A DNA stretch of 64,000 bases from CADEED01 sp035995425 (GCA_035995425.1 DASYKM010000222.1:1-64000), one strand, 5' to 3'. Counted from the stretch's first letter, positions 53,123-62,525 are shown. Notes: generated by a model from the letters alone, not told the origin. Program-made: numbers and translations.

Positions 53123-54411
53123 GATGCTTGTCCGCTCCCGATGCCGGATTCTTTCCGGCGCAGTAGATCGACACCGAGCAACGCTTCGGCCGCCGCGGCG
53201 ATGACATCGAACGGCAGCCGCGAACGGCGTGCGATCGCCAGCAGGCTGTTGCTGCCATCCGATTGATTGAGTACCCATAACAACGCGTGCTCGAATTCCC
53301 CGGGATGCCGCCCGCCGGTCATCCGGAACAGGCCACGCTTGCCGAGCCGCGGCTCGCACTTCGGGCTCAGGTTCACGTAGATGCCGTCCCGGTCCGCGAT
53401 CCTCAGAATCGCCGCGGTTGCCTGCAGCGACTGCGCCAGCGCGTTCTCGTCGAGGATGGAAAAATTGTCGGCCGAGCTGTGATATTCCGGATATTCGTTG
53501 TTCGGTGTGCGCGTCAGGCGTCCCACCGGCAGGTTGAAACCCGGCGAACACAGCTGGCGCTCATCGTAGCCATAGGGTGAGAAATCGAGCAGGCGCGCGC
53601 CGTCGCCGATTTCCTGCAGAACGTATTCCGCGATCTGGTCGATGTCGGCGTCGCCGCGGCGACTCCGCTTGTACGTCAGCGGCCCGCGATCACCGGCCAG
53701 CCCCAGCACCAGACCATGACGCACGCGCCCGACCTGCGCTTCATTCTTCGCCAACCAGGTAATCGACCCGATCGTGCCCGGGGCAAACACGATGCGATAG
53801 CTGAAATGCGGGTTCGAATGCTGGAGCTGAGCCGCGAGCTCGGTGGCGAGCGCGATGCCGGTGAGATTGTCGTTGCACAGCGAGGGATGGCAGATGTGCG
53901 TGAACAGCAGCACCTCTTCCTCGGTCGCGCCGCGCACGTAGAACTCCCCATACGTAAGGCTGCCCGGGCGCAGATCGCTGTCGATGCGCACGTGGTACTG
54001 ATCTTCGCGCAGCGCGGTCAGTTGCCGGTGCGGCAGGCAGAAACCCCAGCTGTCGCGGTAGTAACTGGTCCGATACGGGATCCACTCCGGATGTTCCGGA
54101 ATCGAATGCAGGTGCGGCTTGAGCTCCTCGAGCGACATGATCCGGTCGATCGGCGTGCTGTAGCTCATGAGATGCAGCGTGTGATTGCGCAAGTCGACGA
54201 TGCGCTCGCCCTTGCTGTCTTCGATCCACGCTTCGCGCACGTTCCATTCGTTCGGCACTTCCCAGTCGAACACCTGCGTACCCGAAGCGACTTCGAAAGT
54301 CTGTATTGGAATGCGCGCGCCGATTGCGGCCAGCGTGGCGCGGGTGCCGCCGCCGGTGATGCTGCGGCACAACGGATACAACTCCGTCATGAGCGCCCAG
54401 GCGTCATCCAT
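53119..54411 (-). CDS. DUF4910 aminopeptidase-like protein
   Basis: 430 residues from ATG at 54411; GTG at 54453 would add 14 residues. The start MDDAWALMTELYPLCRSITGGG is the usual N-terminus of this family. Metal-site-like motifs: THICHPSLCNDNLTG (His, Asp), FAPGTIGSITWLAKNE, SADNFSILD. The fold is M28 aminopeptidase-related, with a C-terminal winged-helix-like tail. Members recur in surface-polysaccharide clusters; the function is not established. It lies between the 3,5-epimerase (stop 47 bases upstream) and the cytidylyltransferase. Confidence 0.8.
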   Translation of the reverse strand: MDDAWALMTELYPLCRSITGGGTRATLAAIGARIPIQTFEVASGTQVFDWEVPNEWNVREAWIEDSKGERIVDLRNHTLHLMSYSTPIDRIMSLEELKPHLHSIPEHPEWIPYRTSYYRDSWGFCLPHRQLTALREDQYHVRIDSDLRPGSLTYGEFYVRGATEEEVLLFTHICHPSLCNDNLTGIALATELAAQLQHSNPHFSYRIVFAPGTIGSITWLAKNEAQVGRVRHGLVLGLAGDRGPLTYKRSRRGDADIDQIAEYVLQEIGDGARLLDFSPYGYDERQLCSPGFNLPVGRLTRTPNNEYPEYHSSADNFSILDENALAQSLQATAAILRIADRDGIYVNLSPKCEPRLGKRGLFRMTGGRHPGEFEHALLWVLNQSDGSNSLLAIARRSRLPFDVIAAAAEALLGVDLLRRKESGIGSGQAS

Positions 54412-54458
54412 GCGCGCGCGGCAGCCTTCGAAGGTGGCAAGCGGCTCCAGCACGCCGA

Positions 54459-55040
54459 TCAGCCCGAGCGCGCCAGAGCGGGTGCGCCCACGTCGCGCAG
54501 ATACGCGGCGCGATCGAAATCGGGATAGTTGCGATCGCGATCGCTCATCACCAGATCGTGTTCGATCGGCCAGCGAATGGCGAATGCCGGATCGTTCCAG
54601 CGCGCACCGAACGCCAGCTGCGGCGCATGGGTATCCGTCATCTGGTAGAAGACTTCGCTGTTGTCTTCGAGTGTCATGAAGCCGTGCAGGAAGGTCGCCG
54701 GTATGTAGAGAGCGTTGTGCGCATCCGCGGACAGCTCGATCGCAAAGTGCTGCAGAAACGTGGGCGACTCCGGCCGCAAGTCGACGATGGCGTCGAGGAT
54801 GCGTCCACGCACGCAGCTCACGATCTTGCCTTCGCGTGAGGGTGGCAATTGCGTGTGCATGCCGCGCAGCGTCGCGCGCCGCAGATTCCGCGACAGGCTC
54901 GCCTGCATCAGGCGCGCCGGCAGTCCGTGCTGTTCGAACTCCTCCGCGCACCAGGTGCGCGTGAAATAGCCGCGCATGTCGGAGTGGGGTTCGACCTCCA
55001 CCACGAACGCGCCTGCCAATGGAGTTTCGCGAAAACGCAT
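54459..55040 (-). CDS. rfbC: dTDP-4-dehydrorhamnose 3,5-epimerase-like protein
   Basis: 193 residues. Cupin-type RmlC features: SDMRGYFTRTWCAEEFEQHG, QASLSRNLRRATLRGMHTQ with the catalytic His, DAIVDLRPESPTFLQ, PATFLHGFMTLEDNSEVFYQMTD with the catalytic Tyr region. Epimerises C3 and C5 of a 4-keto sugar nucleotide; whether the carrier is dTDP or CDP is not visible. Follows the epimerase gene after one base. Confidence 0.85.
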   Translation of the reverse strand: MRFRETPLAGAFVVEVEPHSDMRGYFTRTWCAEEFEQHGLPARLMQASLSRNLRRATLRGMHTQLPPSREGKIVSCVRGRILDAIVDLRPESPTFLQHFAIELSADAHNALYIPATFLHGFMTLEDNSEVFYQMTDTHAPQLAFGARWNDPAFAIRWPIEHDLVMSDRDRNYPDFDRAAYLRDVGAPALARSG

Positions 55041-55041
55041 G

Positions 55042-56073
55042 TCACTTCCAGAAGAAGTTTTCGTCGATCTGGTTCGTCGCCTGCAGATACTTCAGCTGCT
55101 TGAGGCGGGTAAACGCGCGGAATTGGTAGATCTCGGTCGGCATCTGGATGCGCTCGAACAGTTCGCGCAGTTGACGCGCGCCATCGGTCGCCGTGTACGA
55201 GCACTTGAAACCGGGCAGTTCCCGGTGAATGCGATCGAAGCTCACGCGATAGCTGCGGTTGTCGCCGGCGGAGGTGCCGGTGGTGACTTCGCAACCGGGG
55301 AACTGACTGGCAACGATGCTGGCGATTTCCCGCACGCGATAGTTTTCCGAGTTCTGTCCCACGTTGAACACCTTGCCTCGCACCGCATCCGCCGGCGCGA
55401 TCAACGATCGATAGACCGCCTCGCAGATGTCGTTGATGTGCACCAGCGGTCGCCACGGGCTGCCGTCGCTGGTCATCGCGATCCTCTTGGAGGTCCAGGC
55501 GAGCGCCGAGAGGTCGTTGAGAACGATGTCGAAGCGCATGCGTGGCGACGGGCCGAACGCCGTCGCGTTGCGCAAGAACACCGGTGCGAAATCCGGGCCG
55601 GCCATCGCGCCGACGTCGCGTTCCACCAGCGTTTTGCATACCGCATACGTGGTCTGCGGATTGGGCGGGGTGGTCTCATCGAGGAACTCGCCCGTGCCCA
55701 GGCCATAGACGCTGCACGACGAGGCGTAGACGAACCTCTGGATGCCGGCCGCGCGCGCCAGCTGGGCGAGATTCAGCGAGGCCTGGTGGTTGATCTGGAA
55801 AGTGACCTCGGGATTGTTCTGGCCGAGCGGATCGTTCGACAGCTCGGCGAGGTGCGCCACGGCATCGCAGCCGGCCAGGTCTTCGGCCATGACCTTGCGC
55901 AGGTCCTTGTTGATCGTCAGCGGCATTTTGCCGAGCTGACGGTCGTTGCTGTAAAGCCAGCCGTCACGGTAGTACCCCGTGTCGAATCCAACGACTTCGA
56001 GTCCACGTTCCAACAGGTAAGGGGCGAGGACAGCGCCAATGTATCCATTGACACCCGTAACAAACACTTTCAT
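55042..56073 (-). CDS. NAD-dependent epimerase/dehydratase of the extended SDR family
   Basis: 343 residues. NAD-binding VFVTGVNGYIGAVLAPYLL at 3-21, HLAELSNDPLGQ, catalytic Ser in YASSCSVYG, Tyr-x3-Lys in TTYAVCKTLVE, RNATAFGPSPRMRFDIV, and VHINDICEAV. Typical of sugar-nucleotide epimerases/dehydratases in O-antigen and exopolysaccharide loci. First gene of the minus-strand sugar operon that runs to 50322. Confidence 0.88.
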   Translation of the reverse strand: MKVFVTGVNGYIGAVLAPYLLERGLEVVGFDTGYYRDGWLYSNDRQLGKMPLTINKDLRKVMAEDLAGCDAVAHLAELSNDPLGQNNPEVTFQINHQASLNLAQLARAAGIQRFVYASSCSVYGLGTGEFLDETTPPNPQTTYAVCKTLVERDVGAMAGPDFAPVFLRNATAFGPSPRMRFDIVLNDLSALAWTSKRIAMTSDGSPWRPLVHINDICEAVYRSLIAPADAVRGKVFNVGQNSENYRVREIASIVASQFPGCEVTTGTSAGDNRSYRVSFDRIHRELPGFKCSYTATDGARQLRELFERIQMPTEIYQFRAFTRLKQLKYLQATNQIDENFFWK

Positions 56074-56547
56074 CTAGTCGCTCCGCTGATTATCCGAGGC
56101 GGTCTGGACACTATGTTGTGGCCGCTCTCATCAAGCAGCGCAAGTCTAGTGTGGTCGCGCCATCAATGGCCCGGGCGGAGGCCACCAGGGACAAAAAGCT
56201 TGAACTGATCGACGCAATCGCGTGGGGGAGCCGGCTGTTGACATTTACCGACCCTTTGATTGAGCGCATCCATCACGAGGGACCTGCCAGGACTCGAAGA
56301 GCGGCCCGATCCGAACCCGAGTTGTTAGGAGTTCCGCCAGTGGCGAGCAAGCGCGCGGCGGCGACCACCGGAGAGGTTGTGGCCGGAGCCCCAGGCACCG
56401 GAGGAAAGCGTCGAAATTCTTTACACTGGCAGGCGCCGAGATATCGCAACTGCGGCAAAATCCGCGTGTACAGCGACAGGCACATAACTTGCTTGCACTA
56501 GGCGACTGAATCTTTTTGCGCAGTCGTTATGTGGAGTGAGTGATTAC
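56074..56547. other. Divergent intergenic region between the sugar operon and the repeat-protein gene
   Basis: About 470 bases with no credible gene. A 127-codon plus-strand frame (56118-56501) has low-complexity Arg/Ala/Gly content and no ribosome site. The region contains a sigma-54-type promoter (56478-56493) for the rightward gene. I saw no clear promoter for the leftward operon. Confidence 0.6.
56478..56493 (+). promoter_or_regulatory. Sigma-54 (-24/-12) promoter of the repeat-protein gene
   Basis: AGGCACATAACTTGCT: GGCAC at -24 and TTGC at -12 with exact spacing, two mismatches to TGGCACG-N4-TTGC. Predicted start about 56504, a leader of roughly 44 bases before the ATG at 56548. Confidence 0.65.
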
Positions 56548-58206
56548 ATGAGACGTACGTTGACTCGTTTTCGGACCTTTGCATGGGCGGCAATCCCGAT
56601 GGTGCTTGCTGCATCGCCGGGCTTCGCCCAGGTCTCCAGCAGTTCGCAGCCCGTAACATGGAACTGCACGAGTGATCCCTGCCCCTGGGGCAGTTCGGTC
56701 TCCGGCAACGCAATCGTCTGGCCAGCGACAGCTGCAGCCGGATCATCGCGGCACGGCTACACCACTTCGCAGGCGATATACCTGCCCACCAGTCTCGCAA
56801 ACGGCCTCGTCGTCAGTATTGCGTCGGGCACTGCCTACGCTTACGCCGGGACACCGAGCGCTTCATCGCATCGTTTTCTCACCTCGATCTCGGCAGGCGG
56901 CACTTTCACCGTGTCCGGACTCGAGGCCGGCGAGGTCCTGAGCGTGCAGAATGACGACGCTTCGTTCGCCTACGTCATTACTCTGCCCTCGACGACACCA
57001 CCGGCACCGCCGACGCCGCCAACCCCACCGGCCGAAGGCACTTTGTCCGTCGCTGTCGTCTGGAACTGCACCGGAACGCCCTGCCCGTGGGGAAACTCCG
57101 ACAGCGGCAAGGCGATTGAGTGGCCGGCTGCGGCAACGCCGTCGAGCGCGCGTTTCGGCTACACCACGACGAAGGCCATCTATCTCGGCGCGTCGCACGG
57201 CAACGGCACGACAATCCATCTTTTCAGCGGTACTGCCGGCGTCTATGCCGGTGCGCCGAACGACGGTTCACATCGTCAGTTGACCACCATTTCCGCAGGC
57301 GGCACGTACACGATCTCGGGCCTCGCGTCATCGGAAGTCGTCAGCGTGCAGAGTGACAACGACTTCGCCTATCAAGTTACGCTTCCTACTGTAACGCCTC
57401 CTGCGCCGGGCGTCGGTACGCCGTCAGAGTACGTGGCGTGGAGCTGCACGGGTACGCCCTGCCCCTGGGGCGATTCCGAAGATGGCCAGGCCCTGGTATG
57501 GCCGGTTTCGGCGAACGCGACGAGCTCACGGCTCGGCTACACCGTCACGAAGCCCATCTACCTGCCGCGGATCATCGCGAACGGCACGACGATCACGGTT
57601 CATAGCGGCACGGTCACCGCGTATGCCGGCCAGCCCGCCGCGCCCTCGCATCATGCGATCGTGACGATTTCGGCCGGCGGTACCTACACATTCAGCGAAC
57701 TCACCATCGGAGAAGTGCTGAGCGTGCAGAGCGACAGCGGATTCCGTTACGACGTGACCCTGCCGGCGGTGGTGCCGGAGCCGGAAGATGACCCGGTACC
57801 CGGCATGATCAAGTCGGTTCCCGCGATCTGGCGATGCAATGTTCCGGGATGCACTTCTGCAGACTGGTATTCCGCCGTGATCAACTGGCCCGCCAGTTCC
57901 GCGTATTCAAGCAATGCACGCGCTGGCGAGTCGTCGCGAACTGTTTATGGAGAGTCCGGACAGCAGCTGTATCCGTACATGGGCACATGGGCCAATGGCT
58001 GCGAAGTCACTGCGCATTCCGGCGTCGTGCTCATCATCGAATGGCAGCGTGGCACGGACACTTGGCGTGAGACCTGGCTGAACCCGGGCGAGAGCCACAC
58101 GATTCACCTCACTCCTCCGGAAAACAACGCGATGATCGAAAGCTTCGATTTCTCGCCCGGCTTTGGCGTAACGCTCAGCAACTGCACGCCGCACGCTTTG
58201 CCGTAA
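56548..58206 (+). CDS. Secreted protein of four ~130-residue tandem repeats, unknown family
   Basis: 552 residues from ATG at 56548 (GGAG upstream; GTG 56536 possible). Signal peptide about 1-28 (GFAQ). Repeats begin near residues 38, 172, 298 and 428, each opening with Trp-x-Cys. Repeats 1-3 share WNCTGTPCPWG-type opening, WP, GYT..K.IYL, SGT..YAG.P, SH, SAGGTYT.S and EVLSVQSD, then VTLP; Pro-rich linkers join them. The fourth is diverged (WRCNVPGCTSADW). The Cys pairs and beta pattern suggest small disulfide-bonded adhesin or carbohydrate-binding domains. No PEP-CTERM tail. Position in the polysaccharide locus suggests a matrix role. Confidence 0.8.
   Translation: MRRTLTRFRTFAWAAIPMVLAASPGFAQVSSSSQPVTWNCTSDPCPWGSSVSGNAIVWPATAAAGSSRHGYTTSQAIYLPTSLANGLVVSIASGTAYAYAGTPSASSHRFLTSISAGGTFTVSGLEAGEVLSVQNDDASFAYVITLPSTTPPAPPTPPTPPAEGTLSVAVVWNCTGTPCPWGNSDSGKAIEWPAAATPSSARFGYTTTKAIYLGASHGNGTTIHLFSGTAGVYAGAPNDGSHRQLTTISAGGTYTISGLASSEVVSVQSDNDFAYQVTLPTVTPPAPGVGTPSEYVAWSCTGTPCPWGDSEDGQALVWPVSANATSSRLGYTVTKPIYLPRIIANGTTITVHSGTVTAYAGQPAAPSHHAIVTISAGGTYTFSELTIGEVLSVQSDSGFRYDVTLPAVVPEPEDDPVPGMIKSVPAIWRCNVPGCTSADWYSAVINWPASSAYSSNARAGESSRTVYGESGQQLYPYMGTWANGCEVTAHSGVVLIIEWQRGTDTWRETWLNPGESHTIHLTPPENNAMIESFDFSPGFGVTLSNCTPHALP
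56659..58200 (+). repeat. Four tandem coding repeats of about 378-402 bp
   Basis: Unit starts (the TGG of the Trp-x-Cys motif) fall at 56659, 57061, 57439 and 57829, spacings 402, 378 and 390 bases. Units 1-3 are clearly homologous in protein; the last is strongly diverged. Confidence 0.8.
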
Positions 58207-58220
58207 CCGTCGCACACAGC

Positions 58221-58241
58221 GCGACCGCAACCAGCGGTCGC
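58221..58241 (+). terminator. First of two hairpins after the repeat-protein gene
   Basis: GCGACCG, 7-base loop, CGGTCGC: a 7-bp GC-rich stem 15 bases after the stop. On its own a weak terminator because no T-run follows; it precedes a stronger hairpin. Confidence 0.45.
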
Positions 58242-58257
58242 GCCGGCCGCCGATAGC

Positions 58258-58287
58258 AACGCCCGTCTCGATCGAGACGGGCGTTTT
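58258..58287 (+). terminator. Rho-independent terminator after the repeat-protein gene
   Basis: A perfect 28-base palindrome (58258-58285) centred on TCGA, stem AACGCCCGTCTC, followed by TTTT and a second T-run. Classic intrinsic terminator reading rightwards. Confidence 0.85.
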
Positions 58288-58398
58288 GCGTTTTGAATGT
58301 GACGTGGCTATCAAAGCGCGCCGATGGCCGCTCGCAGAATGCTGCACCTCCGGCGGCCAGAACCTAAAATCGTCGGCTCATTCAACAGGGTGGTGTAC

Positions 58399-59673
58399 AT
58401 GTCAATGCCGGTCTCCGCGATGGAACAGCACATTCCTGGTCACGAACCTGCCTGTCGGTTCTGCAGCGCACCGTTGAGTCACCTGTTCGTCGACCTCGGC
58501 ATGTCGCCGCCCTGCCAGAACCACGTGACGCCCCAGCAGCTCAACCAGATGGAGGCGTTCTACCCGTTGCGCGCCTACGTTTGCGCCAAGTGCATGCTGG
58601 TGCAGCTGGAGGAGTTCGTCGCGCCCGGCGACATCTTCAGCGAATACGCGTATTTCTCGTCGTTCTCCGACAGCTGGGTGGCGCACGCCAAGCGTTACAC
58701 CGACGACATGTCGGCCCGTTTCGGCATCGGCAAGCAGAGCAAGGTGATGGAGATCGCCAGCAACGACGGCTATCTACTGCAGCACTTCGTGGCGCGCGGC
58801 GTACCGGTGCTCGGCATCGAGCCGGCCGCGAACGTCGCCAAGGTGGCGATCGAAAAAGGCATTCCGAGCGAAGTGAAGTTCTTCGGCCGCGAGACCGCGC
58901 GCTACATCGCCGAGAAACACGGCCGGCCCGACCTGCTGCTCGGCAACAACGTGCTCGCGCACGTGCCCGATCTCAACGATTTCGTCGGCGGCATGAAAAT
59001 CCTGCTCAGGCAGGGTGGCGTGATCACGATGGAATTCCCGCACCTGCATCAGCTGATGATGCACAACCAGTTCGACACCATCTATCACGAGCACTTCAGC
59101 TACCTGTCGGTGATCACCGTGCAGCAGGTATTCGCGGCGCATGGCCTGCGCCTGTTCGACGTGCAGGAAATTCCGACCCACGGCGGCTCGTTGCGCATCT
59201 TCGTCTGCCACGATGACGACAAGTCCAAGCCGGTGAGCGACAACGTCGACGCCGTGCGCGGCCGCGAAGTCGCGGCGGGGCTCGACAAGTTGGATTCGTA
59301 CGCGAAGTTCGCGGACCAGGTGAAGGAAACCAAGCGCGACATCCTCGACTTCCTGATCAAGGCGCGCCGCGCCGGCAAGACCGTGGTCGGTTACGGCGCA
59401 CCCGGCAAGGGCAATACGCTGCTCAACTACTGCGGCATTCGCGAAGACTTCCTCGATTACACCGTAGACCGCAATCCGTACAAGCAGGGCAAGTACACCC
59501 CCGGCACTCACATTCCGATTCTCGCGCCGGAACAGATCCAGAAGACGAAACCGGACTATCTATTCCTCCTGCCGTGGAATCTCGCCGACGAGATCGTGTC
59601 CCAGTGCTCGTACATTCGCGCCTGGGGAGGAAAGTTCGTGGTGCCGATCCCGCGCATCAAGGTCATCGACTGA
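58399..59673 (+). CDS. Sugar C-methyltransferase, TylC3-like class I SAM enzyme
   Basis: 424 residues from ATG at 58399 (AGGGTGG upstream). N-terminal zinc-binding domain: CRFCSAP and CAKCMLVQLEEF. SAM-binding core: SKVMEIASNDGYLLQHFVARG and GIEPAANVAKVA (about 118-150), then NNVLAHVPDLNDFV. The C-terminal Methyltransf_14-type domain has IPTHGGSLRIFVC, VVGYGAPGKGNTLLNYCGI and FLLPWNLADEI. These enzymes add a branch methyl to a 4-keto or 3-keto nucleotide sugar. Converges with the pyruvyl transferase gene 18 bases away. Confidence 0.9.
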   Translation: MSMPVSAMEQHIPGHEPACRFCSAPLSHLFVDLGMSPPCQNHVTPQQLNQMEAFYPLRAYVCAKCMLVQLEEFVAPGDIFSEYAYFSSFSDSWVAHAKRYTDDMSARFGIGKQSKVMEIASNDGYLLQHFVARGVPVLGIEPAANVAKVAIEKGIPSEVKFFGRETARYIAEKHGRPDLLLGNNVLAHVPDLNDFVGGMKILLRQGGVITMEFPHLHQLMMHNQFDTIYHEHFSYLSVITVQQVFAAHGLRLFDVQEIPTHGGSLRIFVCHDDDKSKPVSDNVDAVRGREVAAGLDKLDSYAKFADQVKETKRDILDFLIKARRAGKTVVGYGAPGKGNTLLNYCGIREDFLDYTVDRNPYKQGKYTPGTHIPILAPEQIQKTKPDYLFLLPWNLADEIVSQCSYIRAWGGKFVVPIPRIKVID

Positions 59674-59691
59674 CCGGAGCGCGGCTTTAAC

Positions 59692-60930
59692 CTACCGCGG
59701 TGGTTCGAACCGGAACAATCGGTCGAACTGATCTGCCAGCACGCGCCGGTATTCCGTGACCTTGCGAACCATCGTCGCGACCGGGGGCTGCGGCAATGCC
59801 GCGATTTCGCGGACTTGGGCGATCACTTTCTCCGGCTCGAATGATTCGATGCCGTGGCAGTACTGGCCAAGCCCCATGTCGTTCATGAGCGTGTCGTTCT
59901 TTGCGGCGTAGCCGATCGACACGGCAGGCCGTGCGAGCAGGAACGACTTCAGGATGTTGTGGAAACGGGTGGCGACGATGAGGTCGCAGGCGGCGATCTC
60001 GCGCAGGACATCGGCATAGGAGTGGATAGTCGGCGCGGTGAGCCGCTCGGTCGCAACGTCGCGGCGCTTCGCGAATGCGTTCGTCAGGTCGCGCACCGGA
60101 TGAAGGTCGCCTCCGCGGTTGCCGATGATGAGGCGAACCGCGAATCCGAGCTCGAGCAGTCGCGCTACCAGTTGCTCCAGCTTTGCCAGATATTGCGCAT
60201 AAATTCGTGTTGCCTCGTCACCGACGACGTTCCAGCCCGAATAGCGCATTACGCCGACGCCAATCGTGCGCGGCGGCCAGGTCACCGGCCGATCGGTCCC
60301 CTCTGGCAGCGGCAGGCTGAATACGAGATCCGGGAGCACCTCATCCGCGTCCGACGCGGCCTTGAGTTTTCTCGCGAATTCGAGCGAGGCGAGGTCGCGA
60401 AACGTGCGCAGGTCCGCATTGCGAAGCGCGGCGCCAAGCCAGCGACGACTCACCGGGTGCTCGACGGGACCTGCGCCGATGCTCGCAAACCGCACGGCAG
60501 CGCCCATGCGACGCGCCACGCGAGTCCATCGTGCGAGTTCATTCGGCGCTTCGAATGGGCCCTGTCCAAAATCATCCGCGATGCCGGTGCCCGGGATGAG
60601 AAACAGCCCCATCCCGAGTCCCCTTGCCGCACGACGCGTTCGCCTGGCACGAAACGGCTCCGTGAGCACGTGCAGACACGCACGAAATGGCACGCGCAGT
60701 CGCCACGGAATGAAGCTGGATTCATCAAGGACGATCGGCAACAGGTCGGGCGCAACGCAGGCAAAATCCTCTCCGAGCGCGGCAGCCGCTTCTGGAGGCT
60801 GCGATATCAGGGTGACCCGTGCGCCTGGCAGCCGTGCGCGCAACGCCGCCAGTGTCGCGGCGAGCGTTGCTTCGTTACCAAGATTTTTGACGCCAAACAA
60901 GCCATACAGAGCGACCGAATACGTGGACAT
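59692..60930 (-). CDS. Polysaccharide pyruvyl transferase family protein
   Basis: 412 residues from ATG at 60930 (GGAAG 5 bases upstream). Start YSVALYGLFGVKNLGNEATLAATLAALRARLPGARVTLIS; mid-part LFLIPGTGIADDFG, FASIGAGPVEHPVSRRWLG; C-terminal ADVLREIAACDLIVATRFHNILKSFLLARPAVSIGYAAKND, the family hallmark. Transfers pyruvate ketals to polysaccharide sugars, or belongs to the related CsaB-like group. Single gene, divergent from the DUF4038 gene. Confidence 0.88.
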   Translation of the reverse strand: MSTYSVALYGLFGVKNLGNEATLAATLAALRARLPGARVTLISQPPEAAAALGEDFACVAPDLLPIVLDESSFIPWRLRVPFRACLHVLTEPFRARRTRRAARGLGMGLFLIPGTGIADDFGQGPFEAPNELARWTRVARRMGAAVRFASIGAGPVEHPVSRRWLGAALRNADLRTFRDLASLEFARKLKAASDADEVLPDLVFSLPLPEGTDRPVTWPPRTIGVGVMRYSGWNVVGDEATRIYAQYLAKLEQLVARLLELGFAVRLIIGNRGGDLHPVRDLTNAFAKRRDVATERLTAPTIHSYADVLREIAACDLIVATRFHNILKSFLLARPAVSIGYAAKNDTLMNDMGLGQYCHGIESFEPEKVIAQVREIAALPQPPVATMVRKVTEYRRVLADQFDRLFRFEPPR

Positions 60931-61145
60931 AAGACTTCCGGACAGGGATTTGCGGTGCGAAAACGAGGGCGCGAAGGATGCCGTGGTCTGACCGTCCACG
61001 GCAACACAGTCTGCGTCACAGCTTTGAGGAAAACCGCACAACTCGGCATTCTGGCGGGTTTCTTTACTTTGTATCATGCGTCGCGGGATTTTCGGGAGAA
61101 CCGGCTCGCTCCCGACAACCACCTGTACCGCTGGCAACGATCTCT

Positions 61146-62525
61146 ATGGTCATGAAGGAAAAAGCGCTGATCGCACTCGTCACGCTCCTCCTCGGCGCGT
61201 GCGGCGGAGGCGGCACGGGCGCGCAGACTCCTTCGGGCAGCGGCTCACCGCCCGAGACCCCGGCCCCGACCCCACCCGTCACCCCGTCCGCTCCCGTTAC
61301 AAGCGTGCTGTTCCCGTTGCATGCGGAGGCGCAACGTCGCTATCTGCAGGCCGCGAACGGCGAGCCATTTTTTCTCCAGGGCGACGCGGCATGGTCGCTG
61401 ATAGCGCGCCTTACACGAGAACAGATTGTCGAGTATCTCGATGATCGCCAGCGGCGCGGGTTCAACACGGTGCTGGTGTCATTGATCGAGCACAAGTTCA
61501 CCGACCATCCGCCAAACAACGCCTATGGTGAGCCGCCGTTCCTGACCTCCGGAGATTTCTCCACGCCCAACGAGCGCTACTTCGAGCACGCGGAGTTCGC
61601 GCTGGTCGAGGCGGAAAAACGCGGCATCGTCGTACTGCTCGCACCCGCTTACATGGGATTCCAGGGCGGCGACGAAGGCTGGTACCAGGAGATGGTGCGG
61701 CAGGGTTCATGGCGGCTCCACGAATACGGTCGCTACCTCGCGCATCGTTTCGCGAATCGCAAGAACGTCGTCTGGGTCCATGGTGGCGACTTCAATCCGC
61801 CCGAAAGCGAGCTTTTCAAAGCCGTCGCCGAGGGAATCATCGACGTCGCGCCCGACTCGCTGCACACGTTTCACGGTGGGCGCAACTCCTCCGCGCTTGG
61901 CGTTGCCACACCGACGCCTTCCTGGTTACGACTGAACAACATCTACACCTCCGGTGACAACGTCGTTCCGAGCGCGCTCACTGAGTTCGCGCGCGCGCCT
62001 GTGCCATTCTTTCTCATCGAGGCGCTGTACGAGCTGAACGGCGTCGACGCAGCAGGCGTGCGTCGCGAGGCTTACCAGGCGTCACTCAGTGGCGCCTGTG
62101 GCCAGATCATGGGTCACAACACAGTCTGGCAATTCTCCGCGGGATGGCGCGAGGCTCTCGATTCGACCGGCGCGCGTACCATCGGACACCTGAAGGAGCT
62201 TCTGACACTCGCGCATTGGCCGGACCTCGAGCCGGACGCGACGCTCCTGGTCTCGGGCGCCGGCAGCGGCGAGCTGCAAGCCGCGGTCGTGCGCTCGGCC
62301 GATCGGCACACAGGTCTCGTCTATGTCCCCGCGCGGCGCGGCATCACGGTGAACCTCGATCAATTCGCCGGCCGCGTGGTGCATGCGCGATGGTTCAGTC
62401 CCGCGACAGGCGCGCTCGATGAAATGCCGGGCTCGCCCTGGGCGCGCACCGGGCAAAAGGCCGTGACCCCGCCCGTCGATCCGGCTGCCACCGACTGGGT
62501 AGCCGTCTTCGAGTCGAGCAACTAA
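61146..62525 (+). CDS. DUF4038 glycoside-hydrolase-like lipoprotein
   Basis: 459 residues from ATG at 61146 (ATG at 61152 equally possible; weak ribosome site). Lipobox LLLGACGGG, Cys near 19, then a Pro/Thr linker. TIM-barrel features of the apiosidase-like DUF4038 family: FFLQGDAAWSLIARLTREQIVEYLDDRQRRGFNTVLV, KRGIVVLLAPAYMGFQG, NRKNVVWVHGGDFNPP and FFLIEALYELNG. A C-terminal beta domain follows. Possible acid/base residues are the Asp of GGDF and Glu of LIEAL. It may trim or depolymerise the locus polysaccharide. Confidence 0.82.
   Translation: MVMKEKALIALVTLLLGACGGGGTGAQTPSGSGSPPETPAPTPPVTPSAPVTSVLFPLHAEAQRRYLQAANGEPFFLQGDAAWSLIARLTREQIVEYLDDRQRRGFNTVLVSLIEHKFTDHPPNNAYGEPPFLTSGDFSTPNERYFEHAEFALVEAEKRGIVVLLAPAYMGFQGGDEGWYQEMVRQGSWRLHEYGRYLAHRFANRKNVVWVHGGDFNPPESELFKAVAEGIIDVAPDSLHTFHGGRNSSALGVATPTPSWLRLNNIYTSGDNVVPSALTEFARAPVPFFLIEALYELNGVDAAGVRREAYQASLSGACGQIMGHNTVWQFSAGWREALDSTGARTIGHLKELLTLAHWPDLEPDATLLVSGAGSGELQAAVVRSADRHTGLVYVPARRGITVNLDQFAGRVVHARWFSPATGALDEMPGSPWARTGQKAVTPPVDPAATDWVAVFESSN

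Noticed and set aside
56118..56501. 127-codon plus-strand frame in the divergent spacer
   Set aside because: Low-complexity Arg/Ala/Gly content, no ribosome site, and it lies in a region that must carry promoters.
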